From JAAYCI01 sp964370295 (GTDB lineage Bacteria > Bacillota > Clostridia > Oscillospirales > Ruminococcaceae), in the NCBI GenBank assembly GCA_964370295.1, contig CAYJIR010000005.1:1-64000 (forward strand): a stretch of 64,000 nt of DNA. Reading direction: 5' to 3'. The translations under genes were made by a program, and so were the position numbers. Below the pieces are notes generated by a model. That model made no database searches and was not told where the DNA came from. It worked only from the letters and a program-made list of their open reading frames with translations. Shown here piece by piece: positions 1 through 9,046 of this stretch (the first letter of the stretch is position 1; the number at the start of each line of letters is the position of its first letter).

Positions 1-550
1 CTGTAAACACGTCTAAATCCGGTTTCCAGCGTATGCGTGTGCCTGTGCGCTTGCCTTTTATCTCTTCTTTATGCAGGCCACCGTCATTTTCCCCTTTTTT
101 AAAATCGAGGTGATAATGCTGGCCATCGCGCCAGATATCGGCCGTCATCCATTCGCTGGCGTATTGCGTAGCTGTAAGGCCCAAGCCGTTAAGACCCAGG
201 GAGTATTCGTAGCCGTCTTGCTCGTTTTGGCCATACTTTCCGCCTGCATACAACTCTGTAAACAACAATTCCCAGTTATAGCGCTCTTCGTTTGGGTTAA
301 AATCCACCGGTATGCCTCGGCCAAAATCTTCCACGGCATAGCTTCCATCTTTGCCTTTGCTTACCACAATTTTATCGCCAAAGCCACCGCGTGCCTCGTC
401 GATAGAATTGGATAAAATTTCAAATATAGAATGCTCACAGCCTTCAAGCCCGTCCGAGCCAAAAATAACACCGGGGCGTTTTCGCACCCGATCGGCCCCT
501 TTCAAGCTGGTGATGCTTTCGTTGTTATAAGCTTGTTGTTTTTTCGGCAT
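1..550 (-). CDS. type IIA topoisomerase B subunit, ParE/GyrB-like (partial, C-terminus off the left edge)
   Basis: The first 183 codons of the ATPase subunit of a DNA gyrase or topoisomerase IV are present; the rest runs off the left edge. The ATG at 550 follows GGAGGG by four bases. The GHKL ATP site is visible as SNSIDEA (residues 47-53), then GRGIPVD and LYAGGKY. The glycine-rich lid reads LGLNGLG where canonical GyrB has GGLHGVG. From memory this variant belongs to a divergent ParE/GyrB paralogue common in Clostridia, so I do not call it the main gyrase subunit. It lies downstream of ftsH on the same strand and may be cotranscribed with it. Confidence 0.85.
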   Translation of the reverse strand, partial: MPKKQQAYNNESITSLKGADRVRKRPGVIFGSDGLEGCEHSIFEILSNSIDEARGGFGDKIVVSKGKDGSYAVEDFGRGIPVDFNPNEERYNWELLFTELYAGGKYGQNEQDGYEYSLGLNGLGLTATQYASEWMTADIWRDGQHYHLDFKKGENDGGLHKEEIKGKRTGTRIRWKPDLDVFT

Positions 551-685
551 AAAACCCTCCGTATGTCCTGCCCAAACAAATAAAATTGCCACCGATTTTA
601 ACCATCATCGTAGTTGCTTTTTCATCCACATTCACAAAGAAAGCGGTTGTATTTCATGTACCGGTTCAATAACCTTCAACAATTC

Positions 686-718
686 AAATCTCCGCGGGCA
701 ATTGCCCGGCGGAGATTT
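686..718 (-). terminator. hairpin between ftsH and the topoisomerase gene
   Basis: An inverted repeat, AAATCTCCGC against GCGGAGATTT, encloses a second palindrome, GGGCAATTGCCC, with one bulged base. It begins 10 bases after the ftsH stop. No clear U-run follows, so it may be an RNA-stabilising or processing hairpin instead of a full terminator. Confidence 0.4.
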
Positions 719-727
719 TCAATTTCT

Positions 728-2842
728 TTATGTATGATTGTCTTTATCTTCCTCTTCTTGGGAAGGCGGTTGCAAAGCATCTGGCTCTTTAGACTTGGCA
801 GGTTCTGCCTCATCTTCTTCTACCAAAACACCCTTGTCCACACGCGCGCCGTCTCCCTCTTCCTTATCTGGTGCTGCCGCCGAAGCTTCGGTTTGTGTCT
901 CGTCAAAAGCCTGACGCACAAACTCCTCTGCCTCTTGCACCTCTTGGCTTTCGGCCTCCGAATCCTCTTGTTCGGGATACACACGGTCACTTTCAGCCAG
1001 CGGCGGCAGGGTTTCGCCCTGCATCAGCAGCTTAAATTCATCACCGTTTATCTTTTCGCGCTCCAACAAGGTTTTTGCAATAAGATGCAACTGTTCCGCA
1101 TGCTCTGCCAAAATATGCTCGCACGCCTCAAAGGCATGGTCTAGCATGGCACGCACTTCGCGGTCGATTGCGCTGGCAACTTCCTCGGAATAGGGACGAC
1201 TATGGCCGAAATCACGCCCCAGGAAGGTTTCTCCCGGGTTCTCATCGTATACAACAGGCCCCAATTTGTCCGAAAAACCATAGCGTGTCACCATGCCGCG
1301 AGCCAAAGCAGTGGCGCGCTCTAAATCGTTCGAAGCGCCTGTAGAGATATCGTCGAGCATCAGCTTTTCTGCCACACGTCCGCCAAGCATCGAAACCAAG
1401 TTTTCGCGCATTTGTGTGCGCGTTCTAAACTGCACATCTTCCTCTGGCCGATACATGGTGAAGCCACCGGCCGGCCCGTGCGGTATGATGGTTATTTGAT
1501 GCACGGGGTCGCTTGTTTTAAGATAGTACGCCGCAAGAGCATGTCCACCTTCGTGATAGGCCGTTAGGCGACGCTCTTTGTCTGTTACCACACGGCTTCG
1601 TTTTTCGGGTCCTGCCATCACCTTGATGCTGGCCTCTTCAATATCTTTTTCTGTGATGGCTTTGCGCGAACGACGTGCGGCCAAAAGCGCAGCCTCATTT
1701 ACAAGATTTTCCAAATCAGCCCCGGTAAAGCCCGGTGTGGTGCGTGCAATAATTTTAAGTTCCACATCCGGCGCCAAGGGTTTAGAGCGTGTATGTACCT
1801 TTAAAATCTCCTCGCGTCCTTTCACATCCGGCAAACCAACATACACCTGACGATCGAAACGGCCGGGACGCAAAAGCGCACGGTCCAAAATATCGGCACG
1901 GTTGGTAGCGGCCACCACAATCACACCTTCGTTGCCTTCAAAGCCATCCATTTCCACAAGCAACTGGTTCAACGTTTGCTCACGTTCGTCGTGTCCACCA
2001 CCAAGGCCGGCACCACGCTGACGTCCCACAGCGTCTATCTCGTCTATAAAAATGATGCCCGGCGCCGTTTTCTTGGCCTTGTCGAACAAATCTCGAACAC
2101 GCGAAGCACCCACACCCACATACATCTCCACAAAGTCCGAACCGGATATCGAATAAAAAGGCACGCCTGCCTCGCCTGCACAAGCCTTAGCAAGCAATGT
2201 TTTACCTGTGCCCGGAGGGCCCACCAACAATACGCCGTGTGGAATGCGCGCACCCAGCCCATTGAATTTTTTTGGGTTTTTTAAGAACTGTACAATCTCT
2301 TCCAGTTCTTCTTTTTCCTCGTCGGCACCGGCCACATCTTGAAAGGTGGTTTTGGTTTTGCTATCTGCCTGGTTTTTCACCTTTGCCTTGCCCACATTCA
2401 TGGCACCCTTGCCACCACCGTCGCCTTGCATAAACATGATGTAGTAGAAAAAGAAACCCATTACCACCAGCATAACAAGCGAGGGCACAATATAGAACAA
2501 CATGGAATTATCGCTTGACTGTGTAAAGTCATACTCCATGGGTGCATCGGGATATTCTGCATCATAGGCATCCACATAAGTTTGCAAATTTTCTACAAAC
2601 AAATATTGGAACGGCATTTTATAGGTTTCCACCTCGCTCTCTCCTTGCAAGGTGTATTCCAAATTTCCGTTTCCGGTATCCAGCGTAAAGCTTTCCACCA
2701 TATTATTTTCAAAAAGGGACACCACTTCGGAATACTTTAGCCCCGAATCTTGGCTTTGAAAATTGGTTCGAAAAATAAAAAACAGAACAGCCAAAAAGGC
2801 CAAAATAATAAAAATATTTATAGCACGTGGTTTTTTGTTCAC
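728..2842 (-). CDS. ftsH: ATP-dependent zinc metalloprotease FtsH
   Basis: Membrane-anchored AAA+ protease that degrades misfolded and regulatory membrane proteins as a hexamer. Two transmembrane segments (about residues 8-25 and 113-137) flank an extracytoplasmic domain. The AAA+ module has Walker A GPPGTGKT (208-215) and Walker B FIDEID. The zinc site is HEGGH (430-434). At 704 residues it is longer than many FtsH proteins because of an acidic, low-complexity C-terminal tail of about 80 residues. The start is a GTG at 2842, nine bases after GGGAGG. It follows hpt closely, the common hpt-ftsH pairing of Firmicutes. Confidence 0.97.
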   Translation of the reverse strand: MNKKPRAINIFIILAFLAVLFFIFRTNFQSQDSGLKYSEVVSLFENNMVESFTLDTGNGNLEYTLQGESEVETYKMPFQYLFVENLQTYVDAYDAEYPDAPMEYDFTQSSDNSMLFYIVPSLVMLVVMGFFFYYIMFMQGDGGGKGAMNVGKAKVKNQADSKTKTTFQDVAGADEEKEELEEIVQFLKNPKKFNGLGARIPHGVLLVGPPGTGKTLLAKACAGEAGVPFYSISGSDFVEMYVGVGASRVRDLFDKAKKTAPGIIFIDEIDAVGRQRGAGLGGGHDEREQTLNQLLVEMDGFEGNEGVIVVAATNRADILDRALLRPGRFDRQVYVGLPDVKGREEILKVHTRSKPLAPDVELKIIARTTPGFTGADLENLVNEAALLAARRSRKAITEKDIEEASIKVMAGPEKRSRVVTDKERRLTAYHEGGHALAAYYLKTSDPVHQITIIPHGPAGGFTMYRPEEDVQFRTRTQMRENLVSMLGGRVAEKLMLDDISTGASNDLERATALARGMVTRYGFSDKLGPVVYDENPGETFLGRDFGHSRPYSEEVASAIDREVRAMLDHAFEACEHILAEHAEQLHLIAKTLLEREKINGDEFKLLMQGETLPPLAESDRVYPEQEDSEAESQEVQEAEEFVRQAFDETQTEASAAAPDKEEGDGARVDKGVLVEEDEAEPAKSKEPDALQPPSQEEEDKDNHT

Positions 2843-2877
2843 GCGAGAGTGCCTCCCATGCGCTCTTTTAAAAGAGC

Positions 2878-3426
2878 TTATTTATATATTTCCGGTTTTA
2901 AAACCCCAATATACGGCAAGTTGCGGTAGTGCTCTGCATAATCTAGGCCATAGCCCACAATAAATTCGTCCGGCACTTCAAAGCCAACATAATCGGGTGT
3001 CACCTGTGCTTTTCGACGCGCGGGTTTGTCTAGCAAGGTAGCAATGCGAACGCTGGCAGGGTTGCGGCCCTCCAGCAATTCTTTTAAATAAGCCAACGTT
3101 TTGCCGGAATCTAAAATATCCTCCACCAACAAAAGATCCATCCCCTCTAGGTTGATGTCTATATCCTTTATGATTTTCACCACACCACTGCTTACCGTGC
3201 TGGCGCCATAAGAGGACACTGACATAAAATCTATCGACAATGGTATATCGATGGCACGCATTAAATCTGCCACAAACACAACAGATCCTTTTAGAACACT
3301 TACCATCAACAAGCGTTTCCCCTCATAATCTTCACTAATTTGCGCCCCGAGTTCTTTTACCTTTTCCGTAATCTCCTCTTGGGTTAGCATAATTTTTTGC
3401 ACATCGGCATCCACTCTATTTTTCAC
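2878..3426 (-). CDS. hpt: hypoxanthine phosphoribosyltransferase
   Basis: Purine salvage enzyme that joins hypoxanthine or guanine to PRPP, giving IMP or GMP. The PRPP-binding loop LVEDILDSGKT and the earlier VLKGSVVFVADL segment are typical of the family, and 182 residues is the usual length. It lies 21 bases after tilS and 35 bases before ftsH on the same strand. tilS-hpt-ftsH is a conserved Firmicutes cluster, which supports cotranscription. Confidence 0.96.
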   Translation of the reverse strand: MKNRVDADVQKIMLTQEEITEKVKELGAQISEDYEGKRLLMVSVLKGSVVFVADLMRAIDIPLSIDFMSVSSYGASTVSSGVVKIIKDIDINLEGMDLLLVEDILDSGKTLAYLKELLEGRNPASVRIATLLDKPARRKAQVTPDYVGFEVPDEFIVGYGLDYAEHYRNLPYIGVLKPEIYK

Positions 3427-3447
3427 AGCTTTCCCCTCTCACGCTTT

Positions 3448-4848
3448 TTATCGGTAGTTGGTTTCTATGCGAAGAACCCTCTTTGTATCTGCTTGCACGG
3501 CTAGGCCCTGTGCAAAACCGGCACCATAAATCCACAAAACTGCCCCCAAAGTAGGTTCTGCCAAAAGAGGCAACCGCCCTCGAACTTCGCGGTCTATCCC
3601 TGCTTCTTGCATCCACTTTTTCACGCTTTTGCCCAGGCCACGCCCCGCCGGACGAAATATATCCCCACGACAACGTGTACGAAAGATGCATGACTGATAT
3701 ATTTTATCATAATCGGCAAAAAAAATGTAGTCTTTTTTTTGAAAACTTTCTAATTCTTTTAAAAACATGTCTTGGCTTATTAAAGAAACACACAACTGAT
3801 ACGGCCCAAAATCATAACTTCCCTCTTGTAACGGGAAGCACTTTTCCACGTTCCCCTCTGTGTTTTCCGCCCTATGTATATATCGTGTACCCTGCAAACG
3901 CACACACGCACCGCCGGGCAATTGAACGCCTGCCCTCTCTTCTTGCAACACGGCCTCCATGCACTTCAAATGCTCGCGGGTCACACTAGGTCCTGCAAGC
4001 AATGCCAGTGCCTGCCTGCGCACAGGGGCCGGGGCTTGCCGCAATACATCGGCATCATAGCTTGGCAAATACCATCCTTGCGTTTTTTCGGTTTTCTTTG
4101 CCTTTGTACATGCAGCATCCAACAAAGCCAAAGCCTCATTTTTTAAATACGCGTGCAACTCTTGCATATCTTCTGCTAAATGTTGCAGGTTTTTTTCTGC
4201 ACCACCATGCACTTTTTCCAGCTTTGGCATCACCTGTGTGCGCACAAAATTGCGCGTATACACCATATTTTCGTTGCTGCTGTCGTTGCAATAGGCAAGC
4301 CCTTCCCCTTTGCAAAAACAACGAACCTCTTTTCTAGACAAAGCCAAAAGAGGTCGAATATATTGCCCATTATGCGGCAAAATGCCGGAAAGCCCACCGG
4401 TGAAACTACCACGCACGGCATGGAACAACACCGTTTGTGCATTGTCGCTGCCCGTATGCCCTGTAGCAATTTTTGCCCCATGCTCTTGCGCAAGACTTCG
4501 CAAAAAAGAATGCCGCAAATCGCGCGCTTTTTCCTCGGACACCACCGTTTGTGCATTGTCACTTTCAACCATATGCAGCTGTTTTACAAACAAAGGCACC
4601 TGCCACTGCTTACAAAGGCGGCGCACAAAGGCCTCTTCTTGCTGCGATTCTTGCACGCGTATGCCGTGATTCACATGCCCTGCAAACAGCGTAAACTCTT
4701 TTTCTTCTTGCAAGCCCAGCAAAAGATAAAGCAAAGCCACAGAATCGGCCCCGCCGGAAATCGCCACAAGCACACTGTCACCCGCACATAACATCCGGTG
4801 ACGCTCTATGGTTTGCAGCACAATGCTTTGTATATTTTGGCTATGCAT
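3448..4848 (-). CDS. tilS: tRNA(Ile)-lysidine synthase TilS
   Basis: Modifies the CAU anticodon of a tRNA(Ile) to lysidine-C34 so that it reads AUA codons. The N-terminal PP-loop ATPase shows SGGADS (residues 31-36), and the TilS C-terminal domains follow. I place the start at the ATG at 4848 because GAGGAGG sits about 11 bases upstream. A longer reading from 4893 adds 15 basic residues without a ribosome site. The protein is about 466 residues, normal for TilS. It opens the tilS-hpt-ftsH cluster. Confidence 0.93.
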   Translation of the reverse strand: MHSQNIQSIVLQTIERHRMLCAGDSVLVAISGGADSVALLYLLLGLQEEKEFTLFAGHVNHGIRVQESQQEEAFVRRLCKQWQVPLFVKQLHMVESDNAQTVVSEEKARDLRHSFLRSLAQEHGAKIATGHTGSDNAQTVLFHAVRGSFTGGLSGILPHNGQYIRPLLALSRKEVRCFCKGEGLAYCNDSSNENMVYTRNFVRTQVMPKLEKVHGGAEKNLQHLAEDMQELHAYLKNEALALLDAACTKAKKTEKTQGWYLPSYDADVLRQAPAPVRRQALALLAGPSVTREHLKCMEAVLQEERAGVQLPGGACVRLQGTRYIHRAENTEGNVEKCFPLQEGSYDFGPYQLCVSLISQDMFLKELESFQKKDYIFFADYDKIYQSCIFRTRCRGDIFRPAGRGLGKSVKKWMQEAGIDREVRGRLPLLAEPTLGAVLWIYGAGFAQGLAVQADTKRVLRIETNYR

Positions 4849-5136
4849 AAACGTGTGCCGCCTCCTCGCTTTTCTCTGTGCACTTGCCTGCAAGAATGCC
4901 TAAACAAAATACCCCGGCCACCTTTCGCCCTATCCTCTTAACCAGAATTCCGGTTATGGCAAACTCTATGCATAATCGCGTCGGCATAAGGGAAAACCGG
5001 ATGTTTTCGAGCCATCATTTAGTTAGACGAGGCAAAAAATGATGCACTCCTTTATGGAGTATACAGTTTGACAACGACATAGGGCAAAACCAGACAATCG
5101 AACATTTTCATCGGCCTGTCTAAGGGGCTCCCTAGC
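4849..5136. other. dnaB-tilS spacer with small palindromes
   Basis: 288 bases with no gene. It holds CCGGTT...AACCGG and the compact palindrome ACTCCTTTATGGAGT (5051-5065). Thirteen bases of the latter, ACTCCTTTATGGA, also form the loop of the long structured repeat at 33085-33248. CATAGGGC follows at 5080, as in the copy at 39175-39340. No terminal inverted repeats are present, so this is at most a decayed or partial relative. Confidence 0.4.
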
Positions 5137-6519
5137 TTAATATGTATGCTCCACTGACAGAAAACGTGTGTGTTCGCCATCCCAAACCATCTCTACATCG
5201 CCTGTTTCTCCATGACGATTTTTTGCAATGATAAGCTGTGCCCCGTTTGGGTCCACCTCCGGATCGTCTTTGTTATAATAGGCATCGCGCGAAATAAACA
5301 TAACCACGTCGGCATCTTGCTCTATAGAGCCCGAATCTCTAAGGTCGCTTAGCATGGGTCGATGGTCTGCACGGCCCTTTTCCACCCCGCGCGACAACTG
5401 CGACAACGCCATCACAGGCACATCTAAATCTTTGGCCATAATTTTTAAATTACGTGTTATATCGCTTAATTCCTGCACCCGATTTTCGCTACGTCTGCCC
5501 GTGTTCATCAGCTGCAAATAGTCGATCACCACAAGACCCACCTTTTTGCGGCCCGCGGCGCGTGAAGTTCGGTTAAGCTGGCGCACTTTCGATTTCATCT
5601 CGGACACGGTGATCATGGAGGTGTCGTCCAAATACAGGGGCACACCCCCCAGCTTCTCTGTCATATGGGCCAAATTCTCCCACACGCTATCTTGCTCTAT
5701 ACCCGAGCGGAAAATGGTGCTGTCTACCCCTGCCTCGGCGGCTAAAACGCGCCCTGCCAATTGCTCTCGGTTCATCTCTAAGCTAAACACCACCACAGGT
5801 GTGTTTTGTTTTGCCACATGGGTTGCAATGTTCAGTGCCAAACTTGTTTTACCAACACCCGGACGCGCGGCCAATATAATTAAATCTGAACGGCCCATTC
5901 CACCCAGTTTCTTGTCTAGGTAGGCAAAGCCTGTGGGAATTCCCAAATAATCTTTACGATTTGGGCCGGAAATATTTTGCAAATGGCTCATCACGTCAAT
6001 GATGGCATACATTAATTGCCGCAGCTGGGTGGTGTCTCGTCCCTCTTGTATGTCATACAAGCGCTGTTCGGCACTTTCCAGCATCATTTTGCTGTCCACA
6101 TCGTCGGCCGCCTGCTCTAGTATCCGGCGTGCCTCGTCCATAAGTTGGCGCTTAATATATTTATCTTTCACAAGATATATATAGCTTTTTAAATTGGACA
6201 AAGAGGGTACTGTATCTGCTAGCTCTGCCAAATAGCGTTTGGCAACTTCCACGGTTTCGAACGAATCGTCATAAGAAAGTTTTTCTGCCAACAAAACCGG
6301 ATCCACAGGACGCCCCGTATCCACCAACAGTTGTATCTCTAAAAATACCGCCCTATTTTGACGCACAAAAAACATGTCGGCACGCACTTCCTGCATGACA
6401 ACGTCCACCGCTTTTTGATCTATCAGCACGGCCCCCAGCACACTTTGTTCGGCCGTCATGTTGTATGGTTGCTCTATGCCCAGGCTGTCTAGTGACAAGC
6501 CAAATTCCGCTTTTGCCAT
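5137..6519 (-). CDS. dnaB: replicative DNA helicase DnaB
   Basis: Hexameric helicase that unwinds DNA at the replication fork. It has the N-terminal DnaB domain (about 15-120), a linker, and a RecA-type motor with Walker A ARPGVGKT (218-225) and the loop motif VVIDYLQLM. No intein interrupts the motor. At 460 residues it has normal length. The start at 6519 is seven bases after the rplI stop. gdpP-rplI-dnaB is a conserved arrangement in Firmicutes. Confidence 0.97.
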   Translation of the reverse strand: MAKAEFGLSLDSLGIEQPYNMTAEQSVLGAVLIDQKAVDVVMQEVRADMFFVRQNRAVFLEIQLLVDTGRPVDPVLLAEKLSYDDSFETVEVAKRYLAELADTVPSLSNLKSYIYLVKDKYIKRQLMDEARRILEQAADDVDSKMMLESAEQRLYDIQEGRDTTQLRQLMYAIIDVMSHLQNISGPNRKDYLGIPTGFAYLDKKLGGMGRSDLIILAARPGVGKTSLALNIATHVAKQNTPVVVFSLEMNREQLAGRVLAAEAGVDSTIFRSGIEQDSVWENLAHMTEKLGGVPLYLDDTSMITVSEMKSKVRQLNRTSRAAGRKKVGLVVIDYLQLMNTGRRSENRVQELSDITRNLKIMAKDLDVPVMALSQLSRGVEKGRADHRPMLSDLRDSGSIEQDADVVMFISRDAYYNKDDPEVDPNGAQLIIAKNRHGETGDVEMVWDGEHTRFLSVEHTY

Positions 6520-6526
6520 AGAGGGC

Positions 6527-6970
6527 CTACTCCTCTACACTACAAATAAACTGCACCGTGATGCCGGCATATAATTTTGCCGTCACTTCATAGCGCCCAA
6601 AATCTTTGATTTCGTGTGTTTGAACACTTAATTTGCGTTTATCCACCTCTATGCCTTGTTCTGCCAAGTGCGCAGCAATGTCTTTAAGTGTTACCGCGCC
6701 AAATAAACGGCCACTTTTTCCGCCCTTGGCCTTTACCACCACCACCATATCCTTCAATTTTTCTGCCATGGCTTCGGCGGCACCGCGCTCTACTGCCTCG
6801 TGGTGCTTGCGCGCATCTTCCTTGCCCCGCACCTCGTTCATGGCGGCCGTGTTGGCCTCTATGGCCAGTTTGCGCGGAAACAAAAAGTTGCGTGCGTAGC
6901 CGTCGCTCACCTCATGCACTTCGTCTTTTTTTCCAATACTCTTCACGTCTTGTTTCAAAACCACTTTCAT
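6527..6970 (-). CDS. rplI: 50S ribosomal protein L9
   Basis: Large-subunit ribosomal protein that binds 23S rRNA. It has the family N-terminus MKVVLKQDVKSIGKKDEV, followed by GYARNFLFPRKLA, a long connecting helix and the C-terminal domain. 147 residues is the standard length. It lies 48 bases after gdpP and seven before dnaB, so translation of the block is probably coupled. Confidence 0.97.
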   Translation of the reverse strand: MKVVLKQDVKSIGKKDEVHEVSDGYARNFLFPRKLAIEANTAAMNEVRGKEDARKHHEAVERGAAEAMAEKLKDMVVVVKAKGGKSGRLFGAVTLKDIAAHLAEQGIEVDKRKLSVQTHEIKDFGRYEVTAKLYAGITVQFICSVEE

Positions 6971-7018
6971 TTTAAAAACTCCTCTTTGTTTAGCTTTGTG
7001 TCTAGCTGTGAGTTCTAT

Positions 7019-9025
7019 TTAAGTCTGTTCAACCAAATCAACCGTGTTACGCTCTTGTCGATAGTCGGCAACGGCTTGTGCAATATAGGCTTCCACCTCT
7101 TGCAGCCCCAGGTCCTTCAGTTGTGCGCCCGCCATGGTTAAATGGCCACCACCGCCCAATTTTTCCATAATCAACTGCACATTGGTTTGCCCCATACTGC
7201 GCGCAGAGATGCGTGTTTCTCCATCGTTCCATATGGCCACTATACTGGCCTCCACACCTTCTATGCCCAAAAGGTCGTTGGCCGCCTGTGCGCCCACCAC
7301 CTCGCTTTCAAAGGGAACTTCGTCGCTTACCACAACGGCACATCTATCGATGATATGTGCACCGGACACCAAATTCGCGCGATAGAGATAATCGTCTACC
7401 GACACCGAAAACAAGCGTTTCACCTCGGCTGTTTGTGCCCCCATACGTCGCAGATAGGCTGCCGCCTCAAAGGTGCGCACACCCACATGCAAAGAAAACA
7501 TGCGTGTATCCAGCATAATACCCGCCAATAACGCCTCTGCCTCTATCGGGCTGGGACGTTCTTCCTTCGTTTCACCCACATATTGTAGCAGCTCGCTTAC
7601 AAGCTCTGCCGTGCTGGACGCGTATGGCTCGTGATAAAACACGCTGGCATCTTCGATGCGCCCCGGTATCAATCGGTGGTGGTCTATCACCACCGCATCC
7701 CCGCATACATTGAACACATCTTCACTTTCCAACATATACTTCATATGTGTGTCTACCACAATCACCAGGGTCTTTTCGCCTGCCATCTTAAAGGCTTCTG
7801 AAGGGCTTAACAGTTCGTCTTCGTACCCCTCTTCTATAAGAGCCTCCAGCAAAGCCCCCGCCAAATTTCGATTTTGATTGATTACAATATATGCCTGTTT
7901 TTGGCATATTTTACAAAAACGCAACATGCCCACAGCCGCGCCCAAGGCGTCCATATCCGCGTTTTTATGGCCCATGATTAAAACCCTATGCGCGCTTTCC
8001 ACACGCCCACGTATAGAAGTGGCCAAAATGCGGCTTTTCACCTTGCTGCGTTTTTCCACGCTTTGGTTCACACCGCCAAAAAAGCTGTATCCCTCCGGTG
8101 CGCACACAGCCGCTTGGTCTCCTCCACGGCCCAAGGCGATATCCAGTGCTTTTGCTGCCATCTCTTCGCATTCTTGAAAACTTTTGCCCTGCCGCCCCAC
8201 CCCAATAGACAAAGTTACCTGCTGTTGCTCTCCATCTGTTTTACGCACCTTGTCTAAAATGTCGAAGCGGTTATTTATCATCTCTTGCAAATAACGTTCT
8301 TCCACCACAGCCACATAGCGCGAAACCCCTATATAGCACAAAAAGCCATTTGCTTTTTGGATGTATCGCTCCAGTTCACGATACACAGAAGAAATGATCT
8401 GCGCGCGTTCGCTTTCGCGCATATCCTTTAATATTTCATAGTAGGTGTCTAGCATGATGTACAAAGCCGCCGGCCGTGTGGCACGGTATTCCTCTGCTTG
8501 TACCTTAAGCTGTGTGTCTTCCACAAACAACACAAAGTGCAATGGGGAATCGCCTTTTACAACACTTCCGTATGCCGTATAACGCTTGCCGTTTAACTGG
8601 ATATCCTGCCCATTTTCTCCAAGGCACGCATGACTATCCAAACCCGGCACAATTTTATTCATCGGCAGGGAAACCATGTCTTCCCCTTTGGCTATTTCTG
8701 CACGAAAAGACTTATTATACCACAAAACGGCCTTGTTGCTCACCACCACCACCGGCACAGACAAATGCGCCATGCCGCTGTCTTCCGCGTCGGCCAATCC
8801 ACGTTTTCCGTTTAAAATGCGGCGCAACGCCTTGCGAAACTTATTTAAAAAAACCGCCGTTAACAGCAAGGCTAGCAACATAACGCCAAGCACAATGATA
8901 AGTGTCCACGGCCTTAACACCACGGTTATAACTGCCAAGGCAATAAAACCGCACAACAAAACCGCCACGGCTACATCGGCAGCCCAAAAATAACGTTTTC
9001 GTTTCACCTCATTGCCCCTTTGCAT
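7019..9025 (-). CDS. gdpP: GdpP-type cyclic-di-AMP phosphodiesterase
   Basis: Membrane-bound DHH-DHHA1 phosphodiesterase that hydrolyses c-di-AMP, the messenger that controls potassium and cell-wall homeostasis. Two N-terminal transmembrane segments are followed by a PAS-like region, a degenerate GGDEF domain without an intact signature, and the catalytic half. That half shows NADMDALGA, VVDTH, VIDHH and the DHHA1 motif GGGGHLTMAG. The length (668) and position before rplI and dnaB match B. subtilis GdpP. It lies 21 bases after rnjA. Confidence 0.94.
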   Translation of the reverse strand: MQRGNEVKRKRYFWAADVAVAVLLCGFIALAVITVVLRPWTLIIVLGVMLLALLLTAVFLNKFRKALRRILNGKRGLADAEDSGMAHLSVPVVVVSNKAVLWYNKSFRAEIAKGEDMVSLPMNKIVPGLDSHACLGENGQDIQLNGKRYTAYGSVVKGDSPLHFVLFVEDTQLKVQAEEYRATRPAALYIMLDTYYEILKDMRESERAQIISSVYRELERYIQKANGFLCYIGVSRYVAVVEERYLQEMINNRFDILDKVRKTDGEQQQVTLSIGVGRQGKSFQECEEMAAKALDIALGRGGDQAAVCAPEGYSFFGGVNQSVEKRSKVKSRILATSIRGRVESAHRVLIMGHKNADMDALGAAVGMLRFCKICQKQAYIVINQNRNLAGALLEALIEEGYEDELLSPSEAFKMAGEKTLVIVVDTHMKYMLESEDVFNVCGDAVVIDHHRLIPGRIEDASVFYHEPYASSTAELVSELLQYVGETKEERPSPIEAEALLAGIMLDTRMFSLHVGVRTFEAAAYLRRMGAQTAEVKRLFSVSVDDYLYRANLVSGAHIIDRCAVVVSDEVPFESEVVGAQAANDLLGIEGVEASIVAIWNDGETRISARSMGQTNVQLIMEKLGGGGHLTMAGAQLKDLGLQEVEAYIAQAVADYRQERNTVDLVEQT

Positions 9026-9046
9026 TAAAATACGCTTCTTTGCCGT

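Noticed and set aside
614..1144. Long plus-strand open frame opposite ftsH
   Set aside because: It lies antisense to the conserved 3' part of ftsH, has no family resemblance and is explained by the acidic-tail codon bias. The same applies to the many frames opposite tilS, gdpP, rnjA, polC, the adaptor and others.
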